From assembly GCF_004795255.1 (NCBI RefSeq), contig NZ_SSBQ01000002.1:2685501-2749500 (forward strand): DNA of 64,000 bases, in the 5' to 3' direction. This DNA is from Streptomyces sp. RKND-216. GTDB taxonomy: Bacteria; Actinomycetota; Actinomycetes; Streptomycetales; Streptomycetaceae. The position numbers were made by a program, and so were the translations under genes. Shown here in pieces: positions 42,666 through 50,800 of the stretch. The notes under the pieces are model-generated. The model saw only the letters and a program-made list of their open reading frames with translations, made no database searches and was not told the origin of the DNA. How positions within the stretch are numbered: position 1 is the first letter of the stretch; each line of letters starts with the position of its first letter.

Positions 42666-43027
42666 GCGACCAGGACGTGACGGACCGGGTGACGCGCGCC
42701 GCGGCCCGGGCGGCCGAGGAGGCGCCCGGGGTGGCGTTCCTCCGCCCCGGGCTGGCCGAGCTGGTGCACGGCACGGCGCTGCCCCGTCTGAAGCGGACGA
42801 CCACCCCGGCGGCGGACGCCCCGCGCACCGGAGGCGTCCGGGCACGGCGGCAGGGCACGCAGAAATCAGGGTGGCGGCTGGAGCTCCACCTCGCCGTCCT
42901 GGACGGGCACCGGGCGCTGGACGTGACTCGCGCGGTGCGCACGGCGGTCACCGACGCCGTACGCGGCGAGCTGGCGGCGGCGGACGCGGACGTCACCGTG
43001 GCAGTGACCGTCACCGACATTGCCTGA
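42662..43027 (+). CDS. Small Asp23-like protein
   Basis: A 121-residue protein with GTG start overlapping the previous stop (GTGA). It has an N-terminal helix (VTDRVTRAAARAAEEAPGVAFLRPG), a basic linker (TGGVRARRQGTQKSG) and a C-terminal strand-helix-strand (WRLELHLAVLDGHRALDVTRAVRTAVTDAVRGEL...VTVAVTVTDIA) like a minimal Asp23 fold. It is the third gene of the sigma operon, ended by the palindrome at 43025. Confidence 0.75.
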   Translation: MSDQDVTDRVTRAAARAAEEAPGVAFLRPGLAELVHGTALPRLKRTTTPAADAPRTGGVRARRQGTQKSGWRLELHLAVLDGHRALDVTRAVRTAVTDAVRGELAAADADVTVAVTVTDIA

Positions 43028-43050
43028 CCCGGGCGGGCCCGCCCGGGTCA
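43025..43050. terminator. 26-bp perfect palindrome terminator
   Basis: TGACCCGGGCGGG joined directly to CCCGCCCGGGTCA, with no loop. It includes the stop codon TGA of the preceding gene and should act in both directions. Confidence 0.75.
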
Positions 43051-43102
43051 CACCTGCCCGTTCCCGCGCCCGGGTGGGAGTGCGTTCCGCTTCCGCACGG
43101 AG

Positions 43103-43141
43103 GAGGGGCCGGCGGCGGAGCGTTCCGCCTGCCGGCCCCTC
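43103..43141 (-). terminator. Terminator of EF-hand gene
   Basis: An 11-bp stem, GAGGGGCCGGC with GCCGGCCCCTC, around a 17-base loop, 25 bases past the stop of the EF-hand gene at 43166. Confidence 0.65.
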
Positions 43142-43165
43142 GTCCGGGTGAGGTCGTCGGCCGCG

Positions 43166-43384
43166 TCAGCGGGCGCCGGTGTGGAGCTCCAGGAACTCGT
43201 CGAAGGACAGCTTGCCGTCGGCGTTGCCGTCCTTCTGGTTGATCACGGCCTGCGCCATGGACTCGGTGTAGTGCACGTCCCCCAGGTCTGCCATGGCCCG
43301 GTGGAACTCCTTGGCGGTGATGAACCCGTCGCCGTCGTGATCGAACTTGTCGAACGCCTTGCGCACCTCGGCTGCGTCGGCCAT
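43166..43384 (-). CDS. EF-hand calcium-binding protein
   Basis: A 72-residue protein, MADAAEVRKAFDKFDHDGDG, with two EF-hands. The first loop DHDGDGFITAKE is canonical; the second, DGNADGKLSFDE, keeps the needed acidic positions. It is a small calmodulin-like protein such as Streptomyces CabB/CabC, probably a calcium buffer or sensor. The ATG at 43384 is preferred to one at 43423. Confidence 0.93.
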   Translation of the reverse strand: MADAAEVRKAFDKFDHDGDGFITAKEFHRAMADLGDVHYTESMAQAVINQKDGNADGKLSFDEFLELHTGAR

Positions 43385-43513
43385 TCCTTCACCCTCCCCG
43401 CTCGGTATCGATGACGCGCTCACCCTACAGAAATCCCGTTGCCGCCCCTCCCGCGTCCTGCTCTACTCCACCGCACACGGCACGTGCCACTTGTCGAGCA
43501 GAAGGAGACCACC

Positions 43514-43624
43514 GTGCGGCGAGCGTCCTTGTCCCTCCAGCAGGCCCACTCCGCCCTCTTCAAGGACATGACGCCACGTGCCCACGCTCAACCTCGGAAT
43601 CCTCGCCCATGTCGACGCAGGTAA
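43514..43624 (+). CDS. Candidate leader peptide overlapping ribosomal protection gene
   Basis: A 36-codon frame starting with GTG (VRRASLSLQQAHSALFKDMT) and preceded by a very good AGAAGGAG. It ends with TAA 47 bases inside the following gene, in another frame. The following gene's own site is weaker. Such an arrangement fits translational coupling or attenuation, as with the leader peptide of tet(M), but it may be chance. Confidence 0.4.
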   Translation: MRRASLSLQQAHSALFKDMTPRAHAQPRNPRPCRRR

Positions 43625-45647
43625 GACCAGCCTGACCGAGCGGCTGCTGCACGCCGCCGGGGTCGTCGAGACGGTCGGCCGCGTCGACGACGGCAGCACC
43701 CGCACCGACTTCCTCGCGCTGGAGCGGCAGCGCGGCATCACCATCCGCTCCGCCGTGGTCTCCTTCCGGCTCGGCGACGACCTGACCGTCAACCTGATCG
43801 ACACCCCCGGCCACCCCGACTTCATCGCCGAGGTGGAGCGGGTGCTGCACGTGCTCGACGGCGCCGTACTGGTGGTCTCCGCCGTCGAGGGCGTGCAGGC
43901 GCAGACCCGGGTGCTGATGCGGACCCTGCGACGGCTGCGCCTGCCCACGCTGTTGTTCGTCAACAAGACCGACCGGCGCGGCGCCTCCCCGGACGGCACC
44001 CTCGACGGCATCGCCCGGCGGCTGGTGCGCACCGCCGTGCCGATGGGCGCGGTGCCCTCGGCCGGCAGCCCGGACGCCGGGTTCCTTCCGTACGGCCCGT
44101 CGGACGCGGCGTTCGGCGAGCGGCTGACCGACGTGCTCACCCGCCACGACGAGACGCTGCTGGCGGAGTACGTGGCCGCCGACGGCCGGCTGCCGCACGA
44201 CCGGCTCCGCGGTGCGCTGGCCGACCAGACCGGGCGGGCGCTGGTGCACCCGGTGTTCTTCGGCTCGGCCGTGACCGGCGCCGGAGTCGGTGCCCTGACC
44301 GAGGGCGTCCGGACCCTGCTGCCCGCCGCGCGGGGTGAGGCGGAGGGGCCGGTCTCCGGCTCGGTGTTCAAGGTCGAGCGCGGCCCGGGTGGCGAACGCC
44401 TCGCGTACGTGCGGATGGCCGCCGGCACGCTGCGGGTGCGCGACCGGGTGCCGTTCGGTGCCGCCGCGAACGGCACCGAGGAGCTGCCGGAGGGCAAGAT
44501 CACCGGGGTCGAGGTCTTCGAGGAGGGCGAGGCGGTCCCCCGGGACGCGGTCGCCGCCGGGCACATCGGCCGTGTGCGCGGCCTGGAGGGCGTACGGATC
44601 GGCGACGCGCTGGGCGTTCCGCCGCCCGGCACCGCCGACCGCCACTTCGCCCCTCCCACCCTGGAGACGGTCGTCGCGCCCGTCTGCCCGGGGGAGCGGC
44701 GGGCGCTGCACGTCGCGCTGACGCAGCTCGCCGAGCAGGATCCGCTGATCGACCTGCGGCACGACCCGAGAACCGGGGAGACGCACGTCTCGCTGTACGG
44801 CGAGGTGCAGAAGGAGGTCCTGGAGGCGACCCTCTCCGACGAGCACGGCATCGCGGTGACCTTCCGCCGCACCACCGCGCTGTGCGTGGAGCGGGTGACC
44901 GGATGCGGCGCGGCGCACGAGATCATCGACACCGGCCCCAACCCGTTCCTCGCCACCATCGGGCTGCGCCTCGAACCGGCGCCGGTGGGCGCCGGGGTGC
45001 GCTTCCGGCTGGGCGTCGAACTCGGGTCCATGCCGTACGCGTTCTTCGCCGCGGTCGAGGAGACCGTGCAGGAGGTCCTCGGCCAGGGCCTGTACGGCTG
45101 GCCCGTACCGGACTGCACGGTCACCATGACGCACTCCGGCTACTGGCCGCGGCAGAGCCACGCGCACGCGGTCTTCGACAAGTCCATGTCGAGCACCGCG
45201 GGCGACTTCCGCAACCTCACGCCGCTAGTGCTGATGGACGCGCTGCGGCGGGCCGGGACGCGGGTGTGCGAGCCCGTGCACGCCTTCCGGCTGGAGGCGC
45301 CCGCGGACACGGCGGGCGCGGTGCTGTCGCTGCTGGCCCACCTCGGTGGGGTGCCGCGCTCGACCCGTACCGAGGACGGGACGGCCGTGCTGGAGGGAGA
45401 CGTGCCGGCCGCGCGGGTGCACACGCTGCAGCGGCGGTTGCCGAACCTCAGCCGCGGCGAGGGCGTGCTGGAGTCGTCCTTCGACCGGTACGAGCCGGTG
45501 CGCGGCACACCCCCGGCCAGGCCGCGCACGGACCACGACCCCCTGGACCGCAAGCAGTACCTGCTGCGGGTCGTGCGCCGGACCGGCACGGGGACGGCGG
45601 GCGCTCACGGACCGGCCCCCGGGTCCACCGCCGGTCACGGAGGGTAA
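43578..45647 (+). CDS. Ribosomal protection GTPase, TetM/OtrA-like
   Basis: A 689-residue EF-G-like GTPase. G1 AHVDAGKTS (about 10-18), effector ERQRGITIR, G3 DTPGHPDF and G4 NKTD (about 130) are intact, followed by EF-G domains II-V (YGEVQKEVLEATLSDEHGIAVTF; MTHSGYWPRQSHAHAVFDKS). Its size and domain IV sequence match tetracycline ribosomal protection proteins such as OtrA rather than housekeeping EF-G. A tail of about 30 Gly/Thr/Ala residues is unusual. The start is GTG. Confidence 0.9.
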   Translation: MPTLNLGILAHVDAGKTSLTERLLHAAGVVETVGRVDDGSTRTDFLALERQRGITIRSAVVSFRLGDDLTVNLIDTPGHPDFIAEVERVLHVLDGAVLVVSAVEGVQAQTRVLMRTLRRLRLPTLLFVNKTDRRGASPDGTLDGIARRLVRTAVPMGAVPSAGSPDAGFLPYGPSDAAFGERLTDVLTRHDETLLAEYVAADGRLPHDRLRGALADQTGRALVHPVFFGSAVTGAGVGALTEGVRTLLPAARGEAEGPVSGSVFKVERGPGGERLAYVRMAAGTLRVRDRVPFGAAANGTEELPEGKITGVEVFEEGEAVPRDAVAAGHIGRVRGLEGVRIGDALGVPPPGTADRHFAPPTLETVVAPVCPGERRALHVALTQLAEQDPLIDLRHDPRTGETHVSLYGEVQKEVLEATLSDEHGIAVTFRRTTALCVERVTGCGAAHEIIDTGPNPFLATIGLRLEPAPVGAGVRFRLGVELGSMPYAFFAAVEETVQEVLGQGLYGWPVPDCTVTMTHSGYWPRQSHAHAVFDKSMSSTAGDFRNLTPLVLMDALRRAGTRVCEPVHAFRLEAPADTAGAVLSLLAHLGGVPRSTRTEDGTAVLEGDVPAARVHTLQRRLPNLSRGEGVLESSFDRYEPVRGTPPARPRTDHDPLDRKQYLLRVVRRTGTGTAGAHGPAPGSTAGHGG

Positions 45648-45689
45648 ACGGTGCGAGAGGGACGGCGGTGGGCCGTTAGGATTTCGCGC

Positions 45690-47291
45690 ATGGCGGCCAC
45701 TGGAACTGAGCAACAGGGGAAGGCGTACTACGTCACCACCCCCATCTACTACGTGAACGACGCTCCGCACCTGGGCCACGCCTACACGACCGTCGCAGGC
45801 GACGTGCTCACCCGCTGGCACCGCCAGCGGGGCGAGAAGGTGTGGTACCTCACCGGCACGGACGAGCACGGTCAGAAGATCATGCGCACCGCGGAGGCGA
45901 ACGGCGTCAGTCCGCAGGACTGGTGCGACAAGCTCGTCGAGGAGGCGTGGAAGCCCCTCTGGGAGCACCTGGAGATCGCGCACGACGATTTCATCCGCAC
46001 CACCGAGAAGCGGCACACCGACCGCGTGCGGGAGTTCGTCCAAGACCTGTACGACAAGGGCGAGATCTACCAGGGCGGCTACGAGGGCCCATACTGCGTC
46101 GGCTGCGAGGAGTACAAGTCCTACGGTGAACTGCTGGACGGGGAGGGAGAGTTCGAAGGCCAGAAGCTCTGCCCCATCCACAAGAAGCCGGTGGAGATGC
46201 TGAAGGAGGAGAACTACTTCTTCAAGCTCTCCGAGTACGGCCCGAAGCTGCTGAAGCACTACGAGCAGAACCCGGGCTTCATCCAGCCCGAGTCCGCGCG
46301 CAACGAGGTCGTGAACTTCGTGCGGCAGGGGCTGGAGGACCTGTCCATCTCCCGGTCGACCTTCGACTGGGGCGTCAAGGTGCCGTGGGACGACAAGCAC
46401 GTCATCTACGTGTGGATCGACGCCCTCCTCAACTACGCGACGGCGGTGGGCTACGGCTTTGACCAGGAGAAGTTCGAGGGCACCTTCCCGGCGAACGTGC
46501 ACCTGGTCGGCAAGGACATCCTCCGCTTCCACGCGGTGATCTGGCCCGCCATGCTGATGGCGAACGGCCTGCCGCTGCCGCACAGGATCGCCGCCAACGG
46601 CTGGCTCATGGTCGGCGGCGAGAAGATGTCCAAGTCCAACCTGACCGGCATCTCCCCGCAGCAGCTCACCGAACACTTCGGCGTCGACGCCTACCGCTGG
46701 TACTTCCTGCGCGCGATCTCCTTCGGCCACGACGGGTCGTTCTCCTGGGAGGACTTCTCCGCCCGCTACACCAGCGAACTCGCCAACGACTACGGCAACC
46801 TCGCCTCCCGGGTCGCGGCGATGGTCGGCAAGTACTTCGGCGGCGCGCTGCCGGAGGCGACCTCGGCGGGTGCGGACGAGCAGGCGATCCGCGAGGGCCT
46901 GGAGACAGCCGTCGCGGAGGCCGACCGGCGGATCGGCGACGAGCTGGACTTCGCGGGCGGCATCGCGGCCGTCTTCGACTTCGTCAAGCAGGTCAACGGC
47001 TACCTGACCGAGCAGGCGCCGTGGAAGGTCGCCAAGGACGACTCCGCCGAGGCCCAGGCCCGGCTGGCGACGATCCTCTACACCGCCGCCGAGTCGCTGC
47101 GCGCGTGCGCGGTGCTGCTGAACCCGGTGATGCCGGAGACCTCGCAGAAGCTGTGGGACTCGCTCGGCGCCGAGGCGTCGCTGGGCGCCCTCGCCGACCA
47201 GCGCGTGCAGGACGCCGGCCGCTGGGGCCTGCTCCCCGCGGGCTCCACGGTCACCAAGGGCGCGGTGCTCTTCCCCCGTCTGGAGGACTGA
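45690..47291 (+). CDS. metG: Methionyl-tRNA synthetase
   Basis: A 533-residue class I synthetase. HIGH-type motif APHLGHAYTT (about 25), zinc-site Cys in YCVGCEEYKS and LCPIHKKPVE, KMSKS motif GGEKMSKSNLTG (about 310), and the C-terminal anticodon-binding helical domain (LASRVAAMVGKYFGG...). The ATG at 45690 lies seven bases after TAGGAT, a good -10 box, so the mRNA is probably leaderless. Confidence 0.97.
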   Translation: MAATGTEQQGKAYYVTTPIYYVNDAPHLGHAYTTVAGDVLTRWHRQRGEKVWYLTGTDEHGQKIMRTAEANGVSPQDWCDKLVEEAWKPLWEHLEIAHDDFIRTTEKRHTDRVREFVQDLYDKGEIYQGGYEGPYCVGCEEYKSYGELLDGEGEFEGQKLCPIHKKPVEMLKEENYFFKLSEYGPKLLKHYEQNPGFIQPESARNEVVNFVRQGLEDLSISRSTFDWGVKVPWDDKHVIYVWIDALLNYATAVGYGFDQEKFEGTFPANVHLVGKDILRFHAVIWPAMLMANGLPLPHRIAANGWLMVGGEKMSKSNLTGISPQQLTEHFGVDAYRWYFLRAISFGHDGSFSWEDFSARYTSELANDYGNLASRVAAMVGKYFGGALPEATSAGADEQAIREGLETAVAEADRRIGDELDFAGGIAAVFDFVKQVNGYLTEQAPWKVAKDDSAEAQARLATILYTAAESLRACAVLLNPVMPETSQKLWDSLGAEASLGALADQRVQDAGRWGLLPAGSTVTKGAVLFPRLED

Positions 47292-47354
47292 GGCGCCGGC
47301 TGAGGGTGCACGACGGCGGACGCGCCGCCCGTACGACGGCTGGACCCGTACGAC

Positions 47355-47394
47355 GGCTGGGCCCGTACCACCCCCGCGGTGGTGCGGCCCAGCC
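47355..47394. terminator. Bidirectional terminator between metG and beta-lactamase-like gene
   Basis: GGCTGGGC pairs with GCCCAGCC, with an inner CCACC/GGTGG stem. It lies between the two convergent genes. A short tandem repeat (CCCGTACGACGGCTGG twice) directly precedes it. Confidence 0.65.
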
Positions 47395-47465
47395 GCTTCT
47401 CGTGGCCGGGCCACTCGCTGGCGACCGCAGGTCGACACCCGCGACGTGACGCACCAGCCGTGCGG

Positions 47466-48635
47466 CTACGCGCAGTCGGGGACGCCCGGCAGCTTCTCCT
47501 CCGGCACGTCGACGAAGACGTTCGTCAGATGGCCGTCGTACTGCGGCAGGTAGGCCCACCAGTCGCTGGAGTGCGGCGGCACGTCGATCCGTTCGCCGCG
47601 GCGCTGGCAGCCGACCAGCACCTCCACGCCCGCGGGCAGCGTGGTGACCACCGCCGAGTCCGTGGTCGCCGCCGCGCGGACCCGTACGCCCGAGCCCCAG
47701 GTGGGGAACCACGTACCGGCCGGGCGCACGGCCCCCGGGACGTCGAGCGAGCCGACCAGCCGGGTCAGCCATGCGTACGCGGTGCCGTACGGCGTGCCGT
47801 CCTCGTGCAGCGTGAGCACGGCGACGACCGTGCGGTCGTCGGCGCCGACGGTGCCCGTGCTGTGCAGCGCCTCGCTGACCAGGTCGATGCCGCTCGCCCG
47901 CGACGCCTCCCGCTCGCGGGCGCGTTCGGCCTCCCGCTGATCCGCCGTGCAGCCGCCGGAGTCGAAGCCTGACCAGCCCTGCTTCAGCGACCAGGATCTC
48001 TCGAAGGCGGACGCGATGCCGAAGTACTGGTCGTAGCCGTCGGCCGCGCAGCGGGTGGCCGCGCGCAGGTGCCCCAGGACGAGGTCCCGCACCGGCGCGG
48101 GGGCCTCGTCCAGGAGGTAGCGGTACACCCGCACGGTGTCGGCGGCCGTGATCGCCGTGTAGCCCCAATAGCCGGGGTGCGAGGCGGGCGGCGGGGCGGT
48201 ACCGGTCAGGCCCAGTCGCCGCACCATGCGGTCGATGAGCGCGCTGCCCCCGCGCGTCGACCAGTAATGGCTCGCGGCGCCGTCGTGGCTGCTGCGCAGC
48301 ATGCCCTCCAGGCGGGACCGCTCCGCTTCGGGGACGTCGTAGTCGGGCCCCCGGTCCCAGAGGTAGTCCAGCACCAGCATGATCTTCACGACGGAGGCGG
48401 ACCGAAAGCGCAGGTCGGCGTTGTGACGTTCGGTGAACGTGCCGGTCTCACGGTCGAAGACGGCGATGCCGGCCGTCACCCCCGGTGGGACGCGGGCAGC
48501 GGCTGCCGCGGTCGCGTCGACGGGTGCGCGGCGGGGCGTGCCGGAGGCTCCGGGGGCGAGGGAGAGGGCGGCGGCGCAGGCGAGGGCCAGGGAGATCAGG
48601 ACGCGCCCCTTCCGGTGTGGACGACGGGTGGGCAT
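47466..48635 (-). CDS. Secreted serine beta-lactamase-like protein with SH3-type tail
   Basis: A 389-residue exported protein. Signal peptide MPTRRPHRKGRVLISLALAC...APGASG. Beta-lactamase-like features are SVVK (SxxK, nucleophile Ser, in FRSASVVKIMLVLDY), SHYW in the SxN position and KQGWSG in the KTG position. The last 80 residues look like an SH3-type domain (GSGVRVRAAATTDSAVVTTLPAGVEVLVGCQRRG). It may be a penicillin-interacting or peptidase-like enzyme. The ATG at 48635 has GAGGAG upstream. Confidence 0.82.
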   Translation of the reverse strand: MPTRRPHRKGRVLISLALACAAALSLAPGASGTPRRAPVDATAAAAARVPPGVTAGIAVFDRETGTFTERHNADLRFRSASVVKIMLVLDYLWDRGPDYDVPEAERSRLEGMLRSSHDGAASHYWSTRGGSALIDRMVRRLGLTGTAPPPASHPGYWGYTAITAADTVRVYRYLLDEAPAPVRDLVLGHLRAATRCAADGYDQYFGIASAFERSWSLKQGWSGFDSGGCTADQREAERAREREASRASGIDLVSEALHSTGTVGADDRTVVAVLTLHEDGTPYGTAYAWLTRLVGSLDVPGAVRPAGTWFPTWGSGVRVRAAATTDSAVVTTLPAGVEVLVGCQRRGERIDVPPHSSDWWAYLPQYDGHLTNVFVDVPEEKLPGVPDCA

Positions 48636-48788
48636 GCGGGACCAGCTCCTCGTGAGCAGGGCCCCGGTGGGCGGGCGGGCCTGGGGGACGCCGTCCCCAT
48701 GCATGCCCCGGCCCTCCGGCGCGCACACCGTACCGGCCAGCCGGCTCGGCGTACCCGCGCACCGCCGTACGGCAGCACGGGAACGCCT

Positions 48789-48824
48789 CAGGACCGTGCC
48801 CCGCACGAGCGGGGCACGGCCCTG
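48789..48824 (-). terminator. Terminator of aspS
   Basis: CAGGACCGTGCCCCGC pairs with GCGGGGCACGGCCCTG (one mismatch) around a four-base loop, about 37 bases past the aspS stop. Confidence 0.8.
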
Positions 48825-48860
48825 AGTGCGCGGCCGGGGAGAGACCCGGCGGGCGCGGAA

Positions 48861-50642
48861 CTACTCCGCGGGGCGGGCCTGCGGGGGCTTGCGCACCGAG
48901 AGGTGAAGCTCCTTCAAGCGGGCCTCCTCGACCTCGCTCGGCGCGCCCATCAGGAGGTCCTGCGCGTTGCCGTTGAGCGGGAAGGCGATGGTCTCGCGGA
49001 TGTTCGGCTCGTCGGCCAGCAGCATGACGATGCGGTCGATGCCGGGGGCGATGCCGCCGTGCGGCGGGGCGCCGAAGCGGAACGCCCGCAGCATGCCGCC
49101 GAACTCGCGCTCGACGTCGTCCTTGGAGTAGCCCGCGATGCCGAACGCCTCGAACATCACCTCGGGTTCGTGGTTCCGGATCGCGCCGGAGGACAGCTCG
49201 ACTCCGTTGCAGACGATGTCGTACTGCCAGGCCAGCACATCCAGCGGGTCCTGGGTGCGCAGCGCCTCCAGGCCGCCCTGTGGCATCGAGAACGGGTTGT
49301 GGGAGAACTCGATCTCGCCGGTGTCCTCGTTCTTCTCGAACATCGGGAAGTCCACGATCCAGCAGAACCGGAAGGCGTTCTCGGTGAAGTTGCCGGTGCG
49401 GCGGGCGGCCTCGACGCGGACCGCGCCCATGATCTTGGAGACGTCGTCGAACTCCCCGGCGCCGAAGAAGACCGCCGTGCCCGGCTTGCCGTCGACGGCC
49501 GAGAGCAGGGCGGCGGTGTCGTCCTCGGTGAGGAACTTGGCGATCGGGCCGGTGAGCGTCGAATCGTCGCCGACCCGCACCCAGGCGAGGCCCTTGGCGC
49601 CGTGCTCCTGCGCGAACTCGCCCATCTGGTCGAAGAACTTGCGCGGCTGGTCGGCAGTGTCCGGCACGGCCAGGGCGCGGACGTGCTTGTCTGCGAAGGC
49701 CTTGAAACCGCTGCCGGCGAAGACGTGGCTGACGTCGACCAGTTCGAGGGAGGTGCGCAGATCCGGCTTGTCGGAGCCGTACTTGAGCATCGCCTCCCGG
49801 AACGGGATGCGCGGGAACGGCGAGGTGACGTGCCGGCCGTCGCCGAACTCCTCGAAGACGTCGGTCATCACCTTCTCGATGACCCGGAAGACGTCCTCCT
49901 GCTCGACGTAGGACATCTCCACGTCGAGCTGGTAGAACTCGCCCGGCGAGCGGTCGGCCCGGGCGTCCTCGTCACGGAAGCACGGCGCGATCTGGAAGTA
50001 CTTGTCGAAGCCCGCGATCATCAGCAGCTGCTTGAACTGCTGCGGCGCCTGCGGCAGCGCGTAGAACCGGCCGGCGTGCAGCCGGGAGGGCACCAGGAAG
50101 TCGCGGGCGCCCTCGGGCGAGGTGGCGGACAGGATGGGCGTCGCCATCTCGTTGAAGCCCAGGTCGGTCATCCGGCGGCGGATCGAGGAGATCACGGCCG
50201 AGCGCAGCATGATGTTGCGGTGCATGCGCTCGCGGCGCAGGTCGAGGAAGCGGTACTCCAGGCGCCGCTCCTCGTTGACGCCGTCGTCGGCGTTGATGGT
50301 GAACGGGATCTGCTCGGCCGCGCCGAGCACCTCCACCTCGGTGACCTCGACCTCGATCTCACCGGTCGGCAGCTCGGGGTTGACGTTCTCCTCGCCGCGG
50401 GCGGCGACGCCGCCGTCCACGCGGATGACGCTCTCCTTGGACAGCGAGCTCAGCCGCTCGACGACGTCGGTCCGCTCGGGCCGGACGACGAGCTGCACGA
50501 TGCCGTGGTGGTCGCGCAGATCGATGAAGAGGATGCCGCCCAGGTTCCGCCGATTGTGCAGCCAGCCGCTCAGGCGGACGTCGGAGCCGACGTCCGTGGC
50601 ACGGAGCTCGCCGCAGGTGTGGGACCGGTACCGATGCATCAT
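48861..50642 (-). CDS. aspS: Aspartyl-tRNA synthetase, bacterial type
   Basis: A 593-residue class IIb synthetase. OB-fold anticodon domain ([23 protein letters not shown]), class II motif 2 ([23 protein letters not shown]) and motif 3 ([14 protein letters not shown]), plus the GAD insertion typical of bacterial AspRS. The start is ATGATG; the second ATG at 50639 ([14 protein letters not shown]) is the usual family start. It diverges from the SpoIIE gene. Confidence 0.97.
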   Translation of the reverse strand: MMHRYRSHTCGELRATDVGSDVRLSGWLHNRRNLGGILFIDLRDHHGIVQLVVRPERTDVVERLSSLSKESVIRVDGGVAARGEENVNPELPTGEIEVEVTEVEVLGAAEQIPFTINADDGVNEERRLEYRFLDLRRERMHRNIMLRSAVISSIRRRMTDLGFNEMATPILSATSPEGARDFLVPSRLHAGRFYALPQAPQQFKQLLMIAGFDKYFQIAPCFRDEDARADRSPGEFYQLDVEMSYVEQEDVFRVIEKVMTDVFEEFGDGRHVTSPFPRIPFREAMLKYGSDKPDLRTSLELVDVSHVFAGSGFKAFADKHVRALAVPDTADQPRKFFDQMGEFAQEHGAKGLAWVRVGDDSTLTGPIAKFLTEDDTAALLSAVDGKPGTAVFFGAGEFDDVSKIMGAVRVEAARRTGNFTENAFRFCWIVDFPMFEKNEDTGEIEFSHNPFSMPQGGLEALRTQDPLDVLAWQYDIVCNGVELSSGAIRNHEPEVMFEAFGIAGYSKDDVEREFGGMLRAFRFGAPPHGGIAPGIDRIVMLLADEPNIRETIAFPLNGNAQDLLMGAPSEVEEARLKELHLSVRKPPQARPAE

Positions 50643-50800
50643 TCATCCAAGTCGTCGGGGCGTGGTGGCGTACGCCGGTGCACGCACGCTCGTCGCAGGG
50701 GTTCCCGCCGGGATTTCTGGCTGAGGGAAACGCCTCTCAGGTTACCGCGCCCCGAGTGGCTCACTCGCACGCTTTTCACGGATCTGCATAAAGTAGGGCA

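Noticed and set aside
47323-47362. Tandem CCCGTACGACGGCTGG repeat as a CRISPR or minisatellite
   Set aside because: Only two full units next to a terminator; no spacer/repeat array. No CRISPR array was seen anywhere in the window.
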